Positions 55,184-64,000 of a stretch of 64,000 nt of DNA are shown here, in pieces. Position numbers and translations under genes: made by a program. The stretch's first letter is position 1; every line of letters starts with the position of its first letter. This DNA is from Bacillus sp. FJAT-49711. Its GTDB lineage: Bacteria > Bacillota > Bacilli > Bacillales > Bacillaceae_C. The stretch is from positions 566,364 to 630,363 of the forward strand of contig NZ_JAGYPL010000002.1 of the NCBI RefSeq assembly GCF_018343715.1, written 5' to 3'. The notes beneath the pieces are model-generated. The model did not search any database and had not been told where the DNA came from. It saw nothing but the letters and a program-made list of their open reading frames with translations.

Positions 55184-56059
55184 ATGTCCTTTGCAATGGG
55201 CGGTTTAGTTATGCTTTCTGAAATGATGACAAAATTACCACCTTCGGAAAAGAAAATAGCCGAGTTTATTATAGAAAATCCAAGAGATGCAATCTCTCTT
55301 ACCGCAAGTGAACTAGGTAAAAGAAGCTCAACAAGCGGTGCTGCAGTCATTCGCTTATGTAAATCTCTTGATTTAAAGGGTTTCCAGGAATTAAAGCTTA
55401 GAATTGCAGGCGATCTACAAAAGACTTCTCATCAAGAAGTTCGTGACATCGAACCGAATGAATCTAAATACACGATTATTGAAAAAATGACGACAAACAG
55501 TATTCAAACAATAAAAGAAACAGCGGAATTACTAAGTGCAGAAGAATTAACGAAGGCCATCAAGGCAATAGAAAATGCTAATGCTATTCACTTTTTTGGA
55601 GTAGGAGCATCGTACATCATAGCCCAAGATGCACAACAGAAATTTTTGCGGATCAATAAACAGGCTACAGCTTTTAATGATATTCATATGGCGGCGACCG
55701 TTGTGGCGAACTTTAGGAAAGAGGACGTAGTTGTAGGTATTTCTTTTTCCGGAAACACGGCTGAAGTGGCAAAAATCCTTGAATTGGCAAATAAGGTAGG
55801 GGCCAATACGATTAGTTTAACAAAATATGGCTCTTCTATCGTTTCAGAGCAGGCGGATATTCATCTCTATACATCCGCTACGCGGGAACCTACTTTTCGA
55901 AGCGGCGCTACATCATCTCGAATAGCCCAACTGCATGCCATCGATATCCTTTTTATGTGTGTGGCGTCCCAGCAATACGAAGAAACCGTAAAACACATCG
56001 ATGATACAAGAGAAGCCATCGATTTTATTCGAATGCCTTTTCGTCCTAAAAAAAAGTAA
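55184..56059 (+). CDS. MurR/RpiR-family regulator
   Basis: A 291-residue regulator with an N-terminal RpiR helix-turn-helix (about 1-80, ASELGKRSSTSGAAVIRLCKSL) and a C-terminal SIS sugar-phosphate domain (about 125-260, FFGVGASYIIAQDAQQKFLRI and ISFSGNTAEVAKIL). It starts 11 bases after the GNAT gene and closes the murQ-PIG-L-namZ-GNAT block. By analogy with MurR it probably senses MurNAc-6-phosphate and represses this block. No operator was identified with confidence. Confidence 0.88.
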   Translation: MSFAMGGLVMLSEMMTKLPPSEKKIAEFIIENPRDAISLTASELGKRSSTSGAAVIRLCKSLDLKGFQELKLRIAGDLQKTSHQEVRDIEPNESKYTIIEKMTTNSIQTIKETAELLSAEELTKAIKAIENANAIHFFGVGASYIIAQDAQQKFLRINKQATAFNDIHMAATVVANFRKEDVVVGISFSGNTAEVAKILELANKVGANTISLTKYGSSIVSEQADIHLYTSATREPTFRSGATSSRIAQLHAIDILFMCVASQQYEETVKHIDDTREAIDFIRMPFRPKKK

Positions 56060-56083
56060 ATAAATATAAGAGGAATACGTAAC

Positions 56084-56122
56084 ATAAAAGGCGAACATAT
56101 AACTAATCAAACGTTTGATTAA
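56084..56122. promoter_or_regulatory. Palindrome module, copy 1
   Basis: ATAAAAGGCGAACATA followed by the perfect palindrome TAATCAAACGTTTGATTA (56104-56121). The same module recurs at 57505. It looks like a TetR- or LacI-type operator but sits downstream of the MurR gene. Confidence 0.5.
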
Positions 56123-56480
56123 GAGAAAAGTGGAAGCGCCTTGCCCATCGACGTACAGGCCCACAGGATGTGGGTCCGTCGACGTCGCCACAGGACGTGG
56201 CGATTTTAGTCGACGTTCCTTATTCGGCCTAAGACTTGAGATAAAGGAAACACGGCGAGGAACGAGCTAGTGAAATTGGCACTTCAAATTTCACCTAGTG
56301 AAATTGGCACTTCAAATTTCACCTAGTGAAATTGGCACTTCAAATTTCACCTAGTGAAATTGGCACTTCAAATTTCACCTAGTGAAATTGGCACTTCAAA
56401 TTTCACCTGATGTTGACTTGCGCAAAAGAGAAGGACAAGAAGTTTGCTAGTCGATAGGCGCTGAAGGTAGTTAGGCAGAA
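56123..56480. repeat. Composite dispersed repeat
   Basis: Starts AGAAAAGTGGAAGCGCCTTG, CATCGACGTACA, then two hairpins (CCCACAGGATGTGGG, CGCCACAGGACGTGGCG) separated by GTCGACG. After the 28-base tandem array it resumes with GATGTTGACTT and AGAAGG-CAAGAAGTTT, matching the copy at 20.1-20.3 kb. The array is thus inserted inside a repeat copy. Confidence 0.75.
56267..56406. repeat. Five perfect 28-base tandem repeats
   Basis: Five identical 28-base units start at 56267, 56295, 56323, 56351 and 56379. Each opens CTAGTGAAATTGGC and ends AAATTTCAC, and each is itself a dyad (GTGAAATT / AATTTCAC). There are no spacers, so it is not a CRISPR array. Its perfect copies suggest recent expansion. Confidence 0.95.
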
Positions 56481-56545
56481 AAGAATGCGCCTCCAATTTT
56501 TTTGATATTTGGAGGATCTTTTTATAATTTATAGGGGGAGAAGTC

Positions 56546-57493
56546 GTGGCTAAAAAGAAGATATTTATCATTGGAGAAATTAATGTCGATTTGATTATGA
56601 CGGGAGAAAATGTTGATCCACAATGGAACCAAGAGAAATTAGTTGATTCATTTGATTTAGTTTTGGGATCTTCATCATGCATTACCGCGGCAGGATTAGC
56701 CGGTTTAGGAATGGACGTTTATTTTGTTGGTCTCGTTGGTGATGATGTATTCGGTCGCTTCTGTGTGGAGGAGTTAAAGAAAAAGGGAATTAATACGAGT
56801 TATGTAAAATTAGTCCCGCATATCCAAACAGGGGTTACGTTATCGTTATCAACTTCTAAGGACAGGGCGCTGCTTACATATATGGGAACGATTTCTGAAC
56901 TAGGACCTGAAGATATTCCAGCAGAAATCTTTGATCTAGCTGATCACATTCATTTCGGATCTTATTTTTTACAGACAAATATGAAAAAACATTGGAAAGA
57001 TGTATTAATTCAAGCTCGATCAAAAAATGTTACTACATCATTTGATACAGGCTGGGATCCAAATGAAAAGTGGGATCGGGATGAAATATATTCCTTAATA
57101 GAGGATGTAAGCTTATTTATTCCGAGTGAAGTAGAAATAAATAATATTTTTGACTTGCCTAGTGTGGATCAAATAGAAAAGATTCTACCTAAAAAACATG
57201 AAAATATCGTCGTGAAGCTTGGGGCAAAAGGATCCATGATGATTGATGCACTCGGAAAAACAACAAAGACGAGTGGATACTCCATTACTCCAGTTGATAC
57301 GACCGGCGCAGGAGATTCTTTTAATGCAGGGCTCATTTATGGATATTTACATGGAAAGAAAAATAAAGATCTACTGGAATTTGCCAATGCATGTGGAGCT
57401 ATGGCCACGCTAAGAATAGGGGGAGCAAGTACAGTTCCTAGCGTAGAGGACGTCATAGCGTTCCAAGAGGATAATAGTATTGTAAATTCTTGA
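56546..57493 (+). CDS. PfkB-family carbohydrate kinase
   Basis: A 315-residue ribokinase-type kinase. The N-terminal sugar motif is GEINVDLIMTGENV with SSSCITAAGLAGLGMDVYFVGLVGDDVFGR, and the catalytic signature is DTTGAGDSFNAGLIYG. The start is GTG with AGGGGGAG 5 bases ahead. It could be a tagatose-6-phosphate kinase feeding the KbaY aldolase downstream, or a 2-keto-sugar kinase. Between them lie the P-loop protein and the GntR gene, and the palindrome modules flank it. Confidence 0.88.
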   Translation: MAKKKIFIIGEINVDLIMTGENVDPQWNQEKLVDSFDLVLGSSSCITAAGLAGLGMDVYFVGLVGDDVFGRFCVEELKKKGINTSYVKLVPHIQTGVTLSLSTSKDRALLTYMGTISELGPEDIPAEIFDLADHIHFGSYFLQTNMKKHWKDVLIQARSKNVTTSFDTGWDPNEKWDRDEIYSLIEDVSLFIPSEVEINNIFDLPSVDQIEKILPKKHENIVVKLGAKGSMMIDALGKTTKTSGYSITPVDTTGAGDSFNAGLIYGYLHGKKNKDLLEFANACGAMATLRIGGASTVPSVEDVIAFQEDNSIVNS

Positions 57494-57504
57494 ATTTATA
57501 GGCG

Positions 57505-57577
57505 ATAAAAGGCGAACATACATCTAATTAAACGTTTGATTAAAAGAAGAAAAAATTAATCAAACGTTTAATTAATT
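57505..57577. promoter_or_regulatory. Palindrome module, copies 2 and 3
   Basis: Copy 2 (57505-57543) repeats ATAAAAGGCGAACATA and the palindrome, as CTAATTAAACGTTTGATTAA. Copy 3 (57554-57577) has only the palindrome, AATTAATCAAACGTTTAATT. Two sites 30 bases apart suggest cooperative binding. Confidence 0.5.
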
Positions 57578-57769
57578 TGTGAAACGGTGAACAATACTTG
57601 TTGAAGAGGCTAATCAAAGATTGATTTATAAGGAAAACCGCATACTTTTAATCAAAATTTGAATAATATAGAAGATATATTATATGAGTTTTTATCATGA
57701 TGATGGACTATGCCAAGCTGATTCGCATAGGCTAATTTGAAACGAATCTTCAACAGGAGTTGACGATAG

Positions 57770-58852
57770 ATGAGCGGTAAAACTTTGAGATACTTTGCAG
57801 GAGGAAATACGGCGAAGGGTTTTTATAATTTGTATGACTCGAACTTAGCGGGTCTGGAAAGGGTTTTTATTTTATCAGGAAAATCAAAAAAAGAAAAATC
57901 TCACATTATTGATCATTTCATCCAAAAGTGGAGTGAATCTGATCTTCCAATGGAGATTATTCATAGTGCAGGCAATCCTGACGATGTTGAGGGATTAATT
58001 ATTCGAAAGTTGAATTTTGCTATCGTAGATGGAGATCCGCCTCATGAAGTAGGAAAAGAGTATACCGGTTCATTGTGGGAAACAATAGACTTGGATCAAG
58101 CTGACAGAACCGCAAATTTAGATGGAGAAATGGATGAGGTTTTAAACTTAAAGTCGAAAATTGAACAATCCTATCTCAATGCATATAAAGCTTATGAGAA
58201 GGGGCTTCAGGTTCACGATGAGTGGGAGCGTATTTATATTAATCAAATGAACTTTAATAAAGCAGATAATGTTGCAAAATCGCTCATTTCCACTTTGATT
58301 AAAAAACCTGTTGTTGCAGAAAATAATGAGTCTAAAATCAAACGCCGTTTTCTTGGTGCTGCTACACCAATAGGAGCAGTTGATTTTGTCGATAATATAA
58401 CAGAGGGTTTACAGGCAAGATATTTTCTAAAAGGGCGAGCAGGCACTGGCAAGTCCACTATATTAAAAAAAATTGCGGCGGAAGCAGAAAGAAATGGATA
58501 TGATGTTGAAATTTATCATTGCGGATTTGATCCCGAGAGCCTTGATATGGTGCTAGTTCGGGAGCTGGGATGGGCCGTTTTTGACAGCACACAGCCACAT
58601 GAATATTTTCCGGCGCGACCTGGGGATGAAATTGTCGATATGTATGAATTGACAATTGCCCCTGGAACGGATGAAGCCTTTGCAGAAGAAATCTCCAATA
58701 TTGAAGCACGGTATCGTGAACAAATGAAAATGGGGAAGCTTTATTTAGCTGAAGCGAAAAAATATCAAGATGAACTAGAAGCAATTTATAGCAAAGTATC
58801 AGATAAAGATCAGGCAAATCTCATGATACAAGAACTGGACCATCTAATGTAA
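57770..58852 (+). CDS. Two-domain P-loop ATPase, PRK06851-like, first site degenerate
   Basis: A 360-residue protein made of two similar halves. The start RYFAGGNTAKGFYNLYDSNL is typical of PRK06851-type proteins. The second half has an intact Walker A, GRAGTGKS (about 222-229), followed by VEIYHCGFDPESLD. In the first half the site reads GKSKKEKS (37-44), with the second glycine replaced by glutamate, and HSAGNPDDVEGLI follows. Only one half should bind nucleotide well. The family has no known function. It stands between the PfkB kinase and the aga-type genes. Confidence 0.8.
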   Translation: MSGKTLRYFAGGNTAKGFYNLYDSNLAGLERVFILSGKSKKEKSHIIDHFIQKWSESDLPMEIIHSAGNPDDVEGLIIRKLNFAIVDGDPPHEVGKEYTGSLWETIDLDQADRTANLDGEMDEVLNLKSKIEQSYLNAYKAYEKGLQVHDEWERIYINQMNFNKADNVAKSLISTLIKKPVVAENNESKIKRRFLGAATPIGAVDFVDNITEGLQARYFLKGRAGTGKSTILKKIAAEAERNGYDVEIYHCGFDPESLDMVLVRELGWAVFDSTQPHEYFPARPGDEIVDMYELTIAPGTDEAFAEEISNIEARYREQMKMGKLYLAEAKKYQDELEAIYSKVSDKDQANLMIQELDHLM

Positions 58853-58990
58853 ACCAATGTAGATAATCTAAAATGAAGTGGCTGTCTAATAAGTGTTGGA
58901 AAAAGGTCATTTTTCTCTAATTCCAATGGAAAGCGAACATATACAGCAGAAATCAACAGTCTATTTTAAAAGAGCAATTTACATTATGAG

Positions 58991-59035
58991 AGGCTTTCCA
59001 AAAGTCAACGATACGACTTTTAGAAAGTCCTTTTT
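58991..59035 (+). terminator. Probable terminator of the P-loop gene
   Basis: AGGCTTTCCAAAAGTC pairs with GACTTTTAGAAAGTCC with one bulge and one mismatch, then TTTTT. The 58853-59163 gap holds no convincing gene; an 82-codon frame there spans this hairpin. Confidence 0.65.
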
Positions 59036-59111
59036 ACTTTTTAAATTACATAATCATTTTTTAATACGAAAGACCCTTCAATTTTTTTTCACACATGATA
59101 TAATTAATACA

Positions 59112-59127
59112 ACTGGTAATGACAACA
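59112..59127. promoter_or_regulatory. Possible GntR/NagR-type operator
   Basis: ACTGGTAATGACAACA resembles the DasR/NagR element (TGGTNNNNACCA-like). It lies 36 bases before the GntR gene, which fits autoregulation. The right half is imperfect. Confidence 0.3.
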
Positions 59128-59163
59128 TGACAAGATATTAGATTTATTATTTAAGGAGAAGGA

Positions 59164-59892
59164 ATGAGGATGGTCGAAAAAAAGGATAACCGTTTGCCAC
59201 TTTATTACCAACTAATGGATATTATCATACGTAAGATTGATTCTGGAGAGCTTAAGGATCATGACAAGCTTCCTTCTGAGCGAGAATTATGTGAAATGTA
59301 TAATGTAAGCCGTACGACTGTAAGACAGACGATGCAGGAACTTGAGAAAGAGCAGTTAATTTATAAGCAACACGGCAAGGGGACGTTCGTTTCACCAAAA
59401 GTCATCAACCAAAGTCTACTTAAATTTTATAGTTTTACAGAAGAAATGAAAAAGATTCATAAAATTCCATCCTCAAAAGTATTAGCATTTGATGAAATAG
59501 AAAGTGATGCGAAAACGGCAAAGAAAATGGAAATCAGTGAGGGCACGAAAGTTTATAAAATAACAAGACTTAGGTTCGCAGATGATGAACCGATGATGTA
59601 TGAAACCTCGTATTTGCCTTTAGACAGGTTTCCTAATCTAAATGGAAACGATCTTGATTTGGTGCCAATGTATACTCTTTTTCGCGATCAATATCAGGCC
59701 ATCATTACAAAGGCTACCGAACGATTTTCAGCCATTCCGACATCAAAGAATGAAGCGGCCCTTTTAAACATTCAAGAGGGAGAGCCTAGTCTCTTAATTA
59801 ACCGAATAAGTTTTGAAGATGATTACGTGATTGAGTACACGGTCACGATTGCAAGAGGAGATAAGTTCACTTATTCAGTGGAATTAAACTAA
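59164..59892 (+). CDS. GntR-family regulator (HutC/NagR subfamily)
   Basis: A 242-residue regulator. The GntR winged helix (about 8-75) has KLPSERELCEMYNVSRTTVRQTMQEL and KQHGKGTFV. The UTRA ligand domain (about 95-235) has VYKITRLRFADDEPMMYETSYLPLDRFP. NagR, DasR and AgaR-type regulators of amino-sugar use share this layout. AAGGAG lies 5 bases before the ATG. agaS follows 17 bases later, so it most likely responds to a galactosamine or glucosamine phosphate and controls agaS-kbaY. Confidence 0.9.
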   Translation: MRMVEKKDNRLPLYYQLMDIIIRKIDSGELKDHDKLPSERELCEMYNVSRTTVRQTMQELEKEQLIYKQHGKGTFVSPKVINQSLLKFYSFTEEMKKIHKIPSSKVLAFDEIESDAKTAKKMEISEGTKVYKITRLRFADDEPMMYETSYLPLDRFPNLNGNDLDLVPMYTLFRDQYQAIITKATERFSAIPTSKNEAALLNIQEGEPSLLINRISFEDDYVIEYTVTIARGDKFTYSVELN

Positions 59893-59909
59893 AGAAAGGT
59901 TGGGTAAAA

Positions 59910-61908
<1,999 letters not shown>

Positions 61909-61917
61909 TATTACAGG

Positions 61918-61959
61918 TAAACGGAATTTAACGCAGTGTTAAATTCCGTTTATTTTTTT
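61918..61959 (+). terminator. Terminator of the agaS-kbaY unit
   Basis: TAAACGGAATTTAAC and GTTAAATTCCGTTTA form a perfect 15-base stem with a GCAGT loop, then seven T residues. Confidence 0.93.
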
Positions 61960-62032
61960 GTGTTTTGTCCTTATCATATGAACATAATTTTATGATTATG
62001 ATATATTATATATAACAACAGTGGTTATTATT

Positions 62033-62063
62033 CACGTGTGTATTTCTCTGGTGTACACATGTG
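62033..62063. promoter_or_regulatory. Inverted repeat upstream of kbl
   Basis: CACGTGTGT (62033-62041) faces ACACATGTG (62055-62063), one mismatch, 13 bases between. It lies 49 bases before kbl and could bind a regulator of threonine degradation. Confidence 0.35.
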
Positions 62064-62111
62064 TATTATGCGCTTACATGAAGATGGATTTTCCAAAGTG
62101 GAGGGATGAAT

Positions 62112-63302
62112 ATGTCGAGTCAAACATTGGATCAATTTTTAAAAGAGAATCTGAATCAGTTGCGAAGCCAAGGTCTTTATAATGAAATTGAAACGGTCGA
62201 AAGTGCAAATGGTCCCATCATTACATTGGATGGAAGAAACCAAATTAATTTATCTTCGAATAATTACTTAGGCCTTGCTACGGATGAGCGGTTAAAAAAA
62301 GCCGCAATTGATGCAGTGAATGAGTGGGGTGTTGGAGCAGGCGCCGTTAGAACGATTAATGGTACGTTAAGGCTCCACGATATGCTTGAAGATAAATTAG
62401 CTGAATTTAAAGGTACAGAGGCAACCATTTCATATCAGTCTGGCTTTAACTGTAATATGGCAGCGATTTCAGCGGTAATGGATAAGAACGATGCGATTTT
62501 ATCAGACGAATTAAATCATGCATCCATCATAGATGGATGTCGTTTATCAAAAGCAAAAATCATCCGCGTTAATCATTCGGATATGGATGATCTACGAAAC
62601 AAAGCTAAGGCAGCAAAAGAATCAGGTCAATTTAATAAAATGATGATTATCACTGACGGTGTTTTTTCGATGGATGGGGATATCGCGAAGCTTCCAGACA
62701 TCATTGACATTGCTGAAAAATTCGACTTGATTACGTATGTCGATGATGCCCATGGTTCAGGAGTGTTAGGGAAAGGGGCAGGTACAGTAAAACACTTCGG
62801 CCTCCAAAATAAAGTCGACTTTCAAATTGGTACGTTATCGAAAGCAATTGGTGTTGTCGGAGGATATGTAGCAGGAAAAAAAGAATTGATTGACTGGTTA
62901 AAGGTAAGGTCTCGTCCGTTCTTATTTTCAACTGCTGTTACCCCAGCTGATGCTGCAGCTGCTACGAGAGCAATTGAGATTTTGATGGAGAGTACTGAAC
63001 TCAATGAACGTTTATGGGAGAATGGCAACTATTTGAAAAAAGGTCTACAAAACCTTGGATTCAATATCGGCCACAGTGAAACACCGATTACGCCTGTCAT
63101 CATTGGTGATGAAAAAATGACTCAAACATTCAGTAAGCGCCTATATGAAGAAGGTGTATACGCAAAATCAATCGTATTTCCGACAGTGCCTAAAGGAAAA
63201 GGACGTGTCCGTAATATGCCGACCGCCGCGCATACGAAAGAAATGCTTAATGATGCCTTTTCCATTTATGAAAAGGTTGGAAAGGAATTGGGGATTATTT
63301 AA
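62112..63302 (+). CDS. kbl: Glycine C-acetyltransferase Kbl
   Basis: A 396-residue PLP enzyme (2-amino-3-ketobutyrate CoA ligase) of the alpha-oxoamine synthase family. [38 protein letters not shown] and the PLP-lysine motif [13 protein letters not shown] are complete. The ATG at 62112 is chosen because GGAGGG lies 6 bases ahead and touches the alternative ATG at 62106. A tdh gene follows, so the pair degrades threonine to glycine and acetyl-CoA. BioF is a paralogue, but context favours Kbl. Confidence 0.92.
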   Translation: MSSQTLDQFLKENLNQLRSQGLYNEIETVESANGPIITLDGRNQINLSSNNYLGLATDERLKKAAIDAVNEWGVGAGAVRTINGTLRLHDMLEDKLAEFKGTEATISYQSGFNCNMAAISAVMDKNDAILSDELNHASIIDGCRLSKAKIIRVNHSDMDDLRNKAKAAKESGQFNKMMIITDGVFSMDGDIAKLPDIIDIAEKFDLITYVDDAHGSGVLGKGAGTVKHFGLQNKVDFQIGTLSKAIGVVGGYVAGKKELIDWLKVRSRPFLFSTAVTPADAAAATRAIEILMESTELNERLWENGNYLKKGLQNLGFNIGHSETPITPVIIGDEKMTQTFSKRLYEEGVYAKSIVFPTVPKGKGRVRNMPTAAHTKEMLNDAFSIYEKVGKELGII

Positions 63303-63305
63303 TTT

Positions 63306-63345
63306 TTGTCTAGCTGCAGGCACCTTCCGCTTTTCAAGGCACATC
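63306..63345. repeat. Partial dispersed repeat copy
   Basis: TTGTCTAGCTGCAGGCACC, then TTCCGCTTTTCAAGGCAC, nearly identical to the partial copy at 43.24 kb. It sits inside the kbl-tdh spacing. Confidence 0.65.
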
Positions 63346-63433
63346 GTATTTCCCTTCTCTCAGTCGAAGAACGGAAGTTTGTCTTTCGAATGATAAGGCA
63401 CTTTTCTAATAACTAACATCTGGAGGAAGCCCT

Positions 63434-64000
63434 ATGAAAAAGATAATGGTTACGGGAGCACTCGGTCAGATTGGAACGGAATTAGTTATAAAACTTCGTA
63501 GTTTATATGGAGAGGAACATGTAGTGGCTACGGATATTTGTATCGATGAATCTGTTGCTGCAACATCGGGCCCTTTTGAAATTTTAGATGTGACAGACGG
63601 TAAAAGGATGTTGGAATTAGCTAAAAAATACCGGGTAGACACGATTATGCATTTGGCTGCAATGTTATCAGCTGTTGCAGAAGCAAAACCATTGGTTGCT
63701 TGGAATGTAAATATGGGTGGGCTCGTAAATGCTCTTGAAACATCAAGAGAATTAGGCCTGCAATTGTTTACCCCAAGTTCGATTGGAGCATTCGGGCCTT
63801 CCACTCCGAAAGACCGCACCCCACAAGTGACGATCGAGCGTCCTACAACGATGTACGGTGTGAATAAAGTTTCTGGGGAACTTTTATGTGATTACTATTT
63901 TGCGAAGTTCGGAGTGGATACGAGAGGGGTGCGTTTTCCTGGATTAATTTCATACGTGGCGCCACCAGGCGGGGGAACAACTGACTACGCTGTTGAAATT
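63434..64000 (+). CDS. tdh: L-threonine 3-dehydrogenase, SDR type (3' end outside window)
   Basis: The first 189 codons of an extended short-chain dehydrogenase. The NAD motif is [10 protein letters not shown] (about 8-17), followed by [18 protein letters not shown] and the catalytic tyrosine/lysine in MYGVNK. These and VRFPGLISY match SDR-type threonine dehydrogenases rather than zinc-type Tdh. GGAGG lies 7 bases before the ATG. With kbl upstream it makes 2-amino-3-ketobutyrate from threonine. The frame is still open at the window end. Confidence 0.9.
   Translation, partial: MKKIMVTGALGQIGTELVIKLRSLYGEEHVVATDICIDESVAATSGPFEILDVTDGKRMLELAKKYRVDTIMHLAAMLSAVAEAKPLVAWNVNMGGLVNALETSRELGLQLFTPSSIGAFGPSTPKDRTPQVTIERPTTMYGVNKVSGELLCDYYFAKFGVDTRGVRFPGLISYVAPPGGGTTDYAVEI

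Noticed and set aside
56267-56406. CRISPR array
   Set aside because: The 28-base repeats are directly adjacent with no spacers, and there are no cas genes.
56368-56682. 104-codon minus-strand frame over the tandem array
   Set aside because: It is mostly the antisense of pfkB and the repeat.
58893-59141. 82-codon open frame before the GntR gene
   Set aside because: No ribosome site, it contains a terminator-like hairpin, and the composition is not protein-like.
62112-63302. BioF (8-amino-7-oxononanoate synthase)
   Set aside because: Same family, but adjacency to a threonine dehydrogenase and distance from bio genes favour Kbl.

Overview
The window reads as chromosomal DNA of a low-GC, spore-former-type Firmicute of the family Bacillaceae. 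The signs are Bacillus-type ribosome binding sites (GGAGG/AAGGGGG), frequent TTG and GTG starts, intrinsic terminators, and many proteins close to Bacillus families (GltC, TcyP, YlbL-, YpuA-, YfkH- and YdbM-like). No rRNA, tRNA or CRISPR array was seen. One mobile element is clear, a group IIC intron at about 36.1-38.0 kb, and several families of dispersed and tandem intergenic repeats are present.

Layout. 1-1.5 kb: biotin uptake and synthesis (bioY cut by the window edge, bioB). 1.6-5.5 kb, minus strand: an OmpR-type two-component system followed by two multi-pass membrane proteins. 5.7-6.0 kb: a cold-shock protein with a very long hairpin in front of it. 6.1-10 kb: a GlcD-type flavin oxidase, a YdjC/ChbG deacetylase and a serine hydrolase. 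10-12.9 kb: gdhA head to head with gltC, separated by duplicated repeats and operator-like inverted repeats. 13-20.1 kb: a PurC-like enzyme, a nucleoside deaminase, a membrane PDZ-Lon protease with a DUF1002 protein, a sorbitol-type dehydrogenase, an acyl-CoA dehydrogenase and an M17 aminopeptidase. 20.3-35.8 kb: a DUF1646 permease, a sugar-dehydrogenase-type beta-propeller, an acetolactate-synthase-like enzyme, an SgrR-type regulator, an LD-carboxypeptidase, a chemoreceptor, the cystine transporter tcyP and a three-gene minus-strand operon (phosphotransferase, quinone oxidoreductase, YihY).

38.5-61.9 kb is an amino-sugar and cell-wall recycling island, almost all on the plus strand. The first block (BadF-type MurNAc/GlcNAc kinase, anmK, GNAT acetyltransferase, AmiE-like serine hydrolase) and the third block (murQ, PIG-L deacetylase, namZ, GNAT, MurR/RpiR regulator) together form a MurNAc recycling route. 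Between them lies a ROK-regulated operon (TIM-barrel isomerase, Gfo/Idh oxidoreductase, ROK kinase, nagB, second Gfo/Idh oxidoreductase, MFS transporter) behind a NagC-like operator. This could be an uncharacterised route that oxidises and phosphorylates an unknown sugar and feeds glucosamine-6-phosphate to NagB. The fourth block (PfkB kinase, a two-domain P-loop protein, GntR regulator, agaS, kbaY) matches a galactosamine-6-phosphate/tagatose-bisphosphate pathway. All blocks end in glycolytic intermediates. No PTS permease was seen.

62.1-64 kb: kbl and tdh (cut by the window end) convert threonine to glycine and acetyl-CoA.
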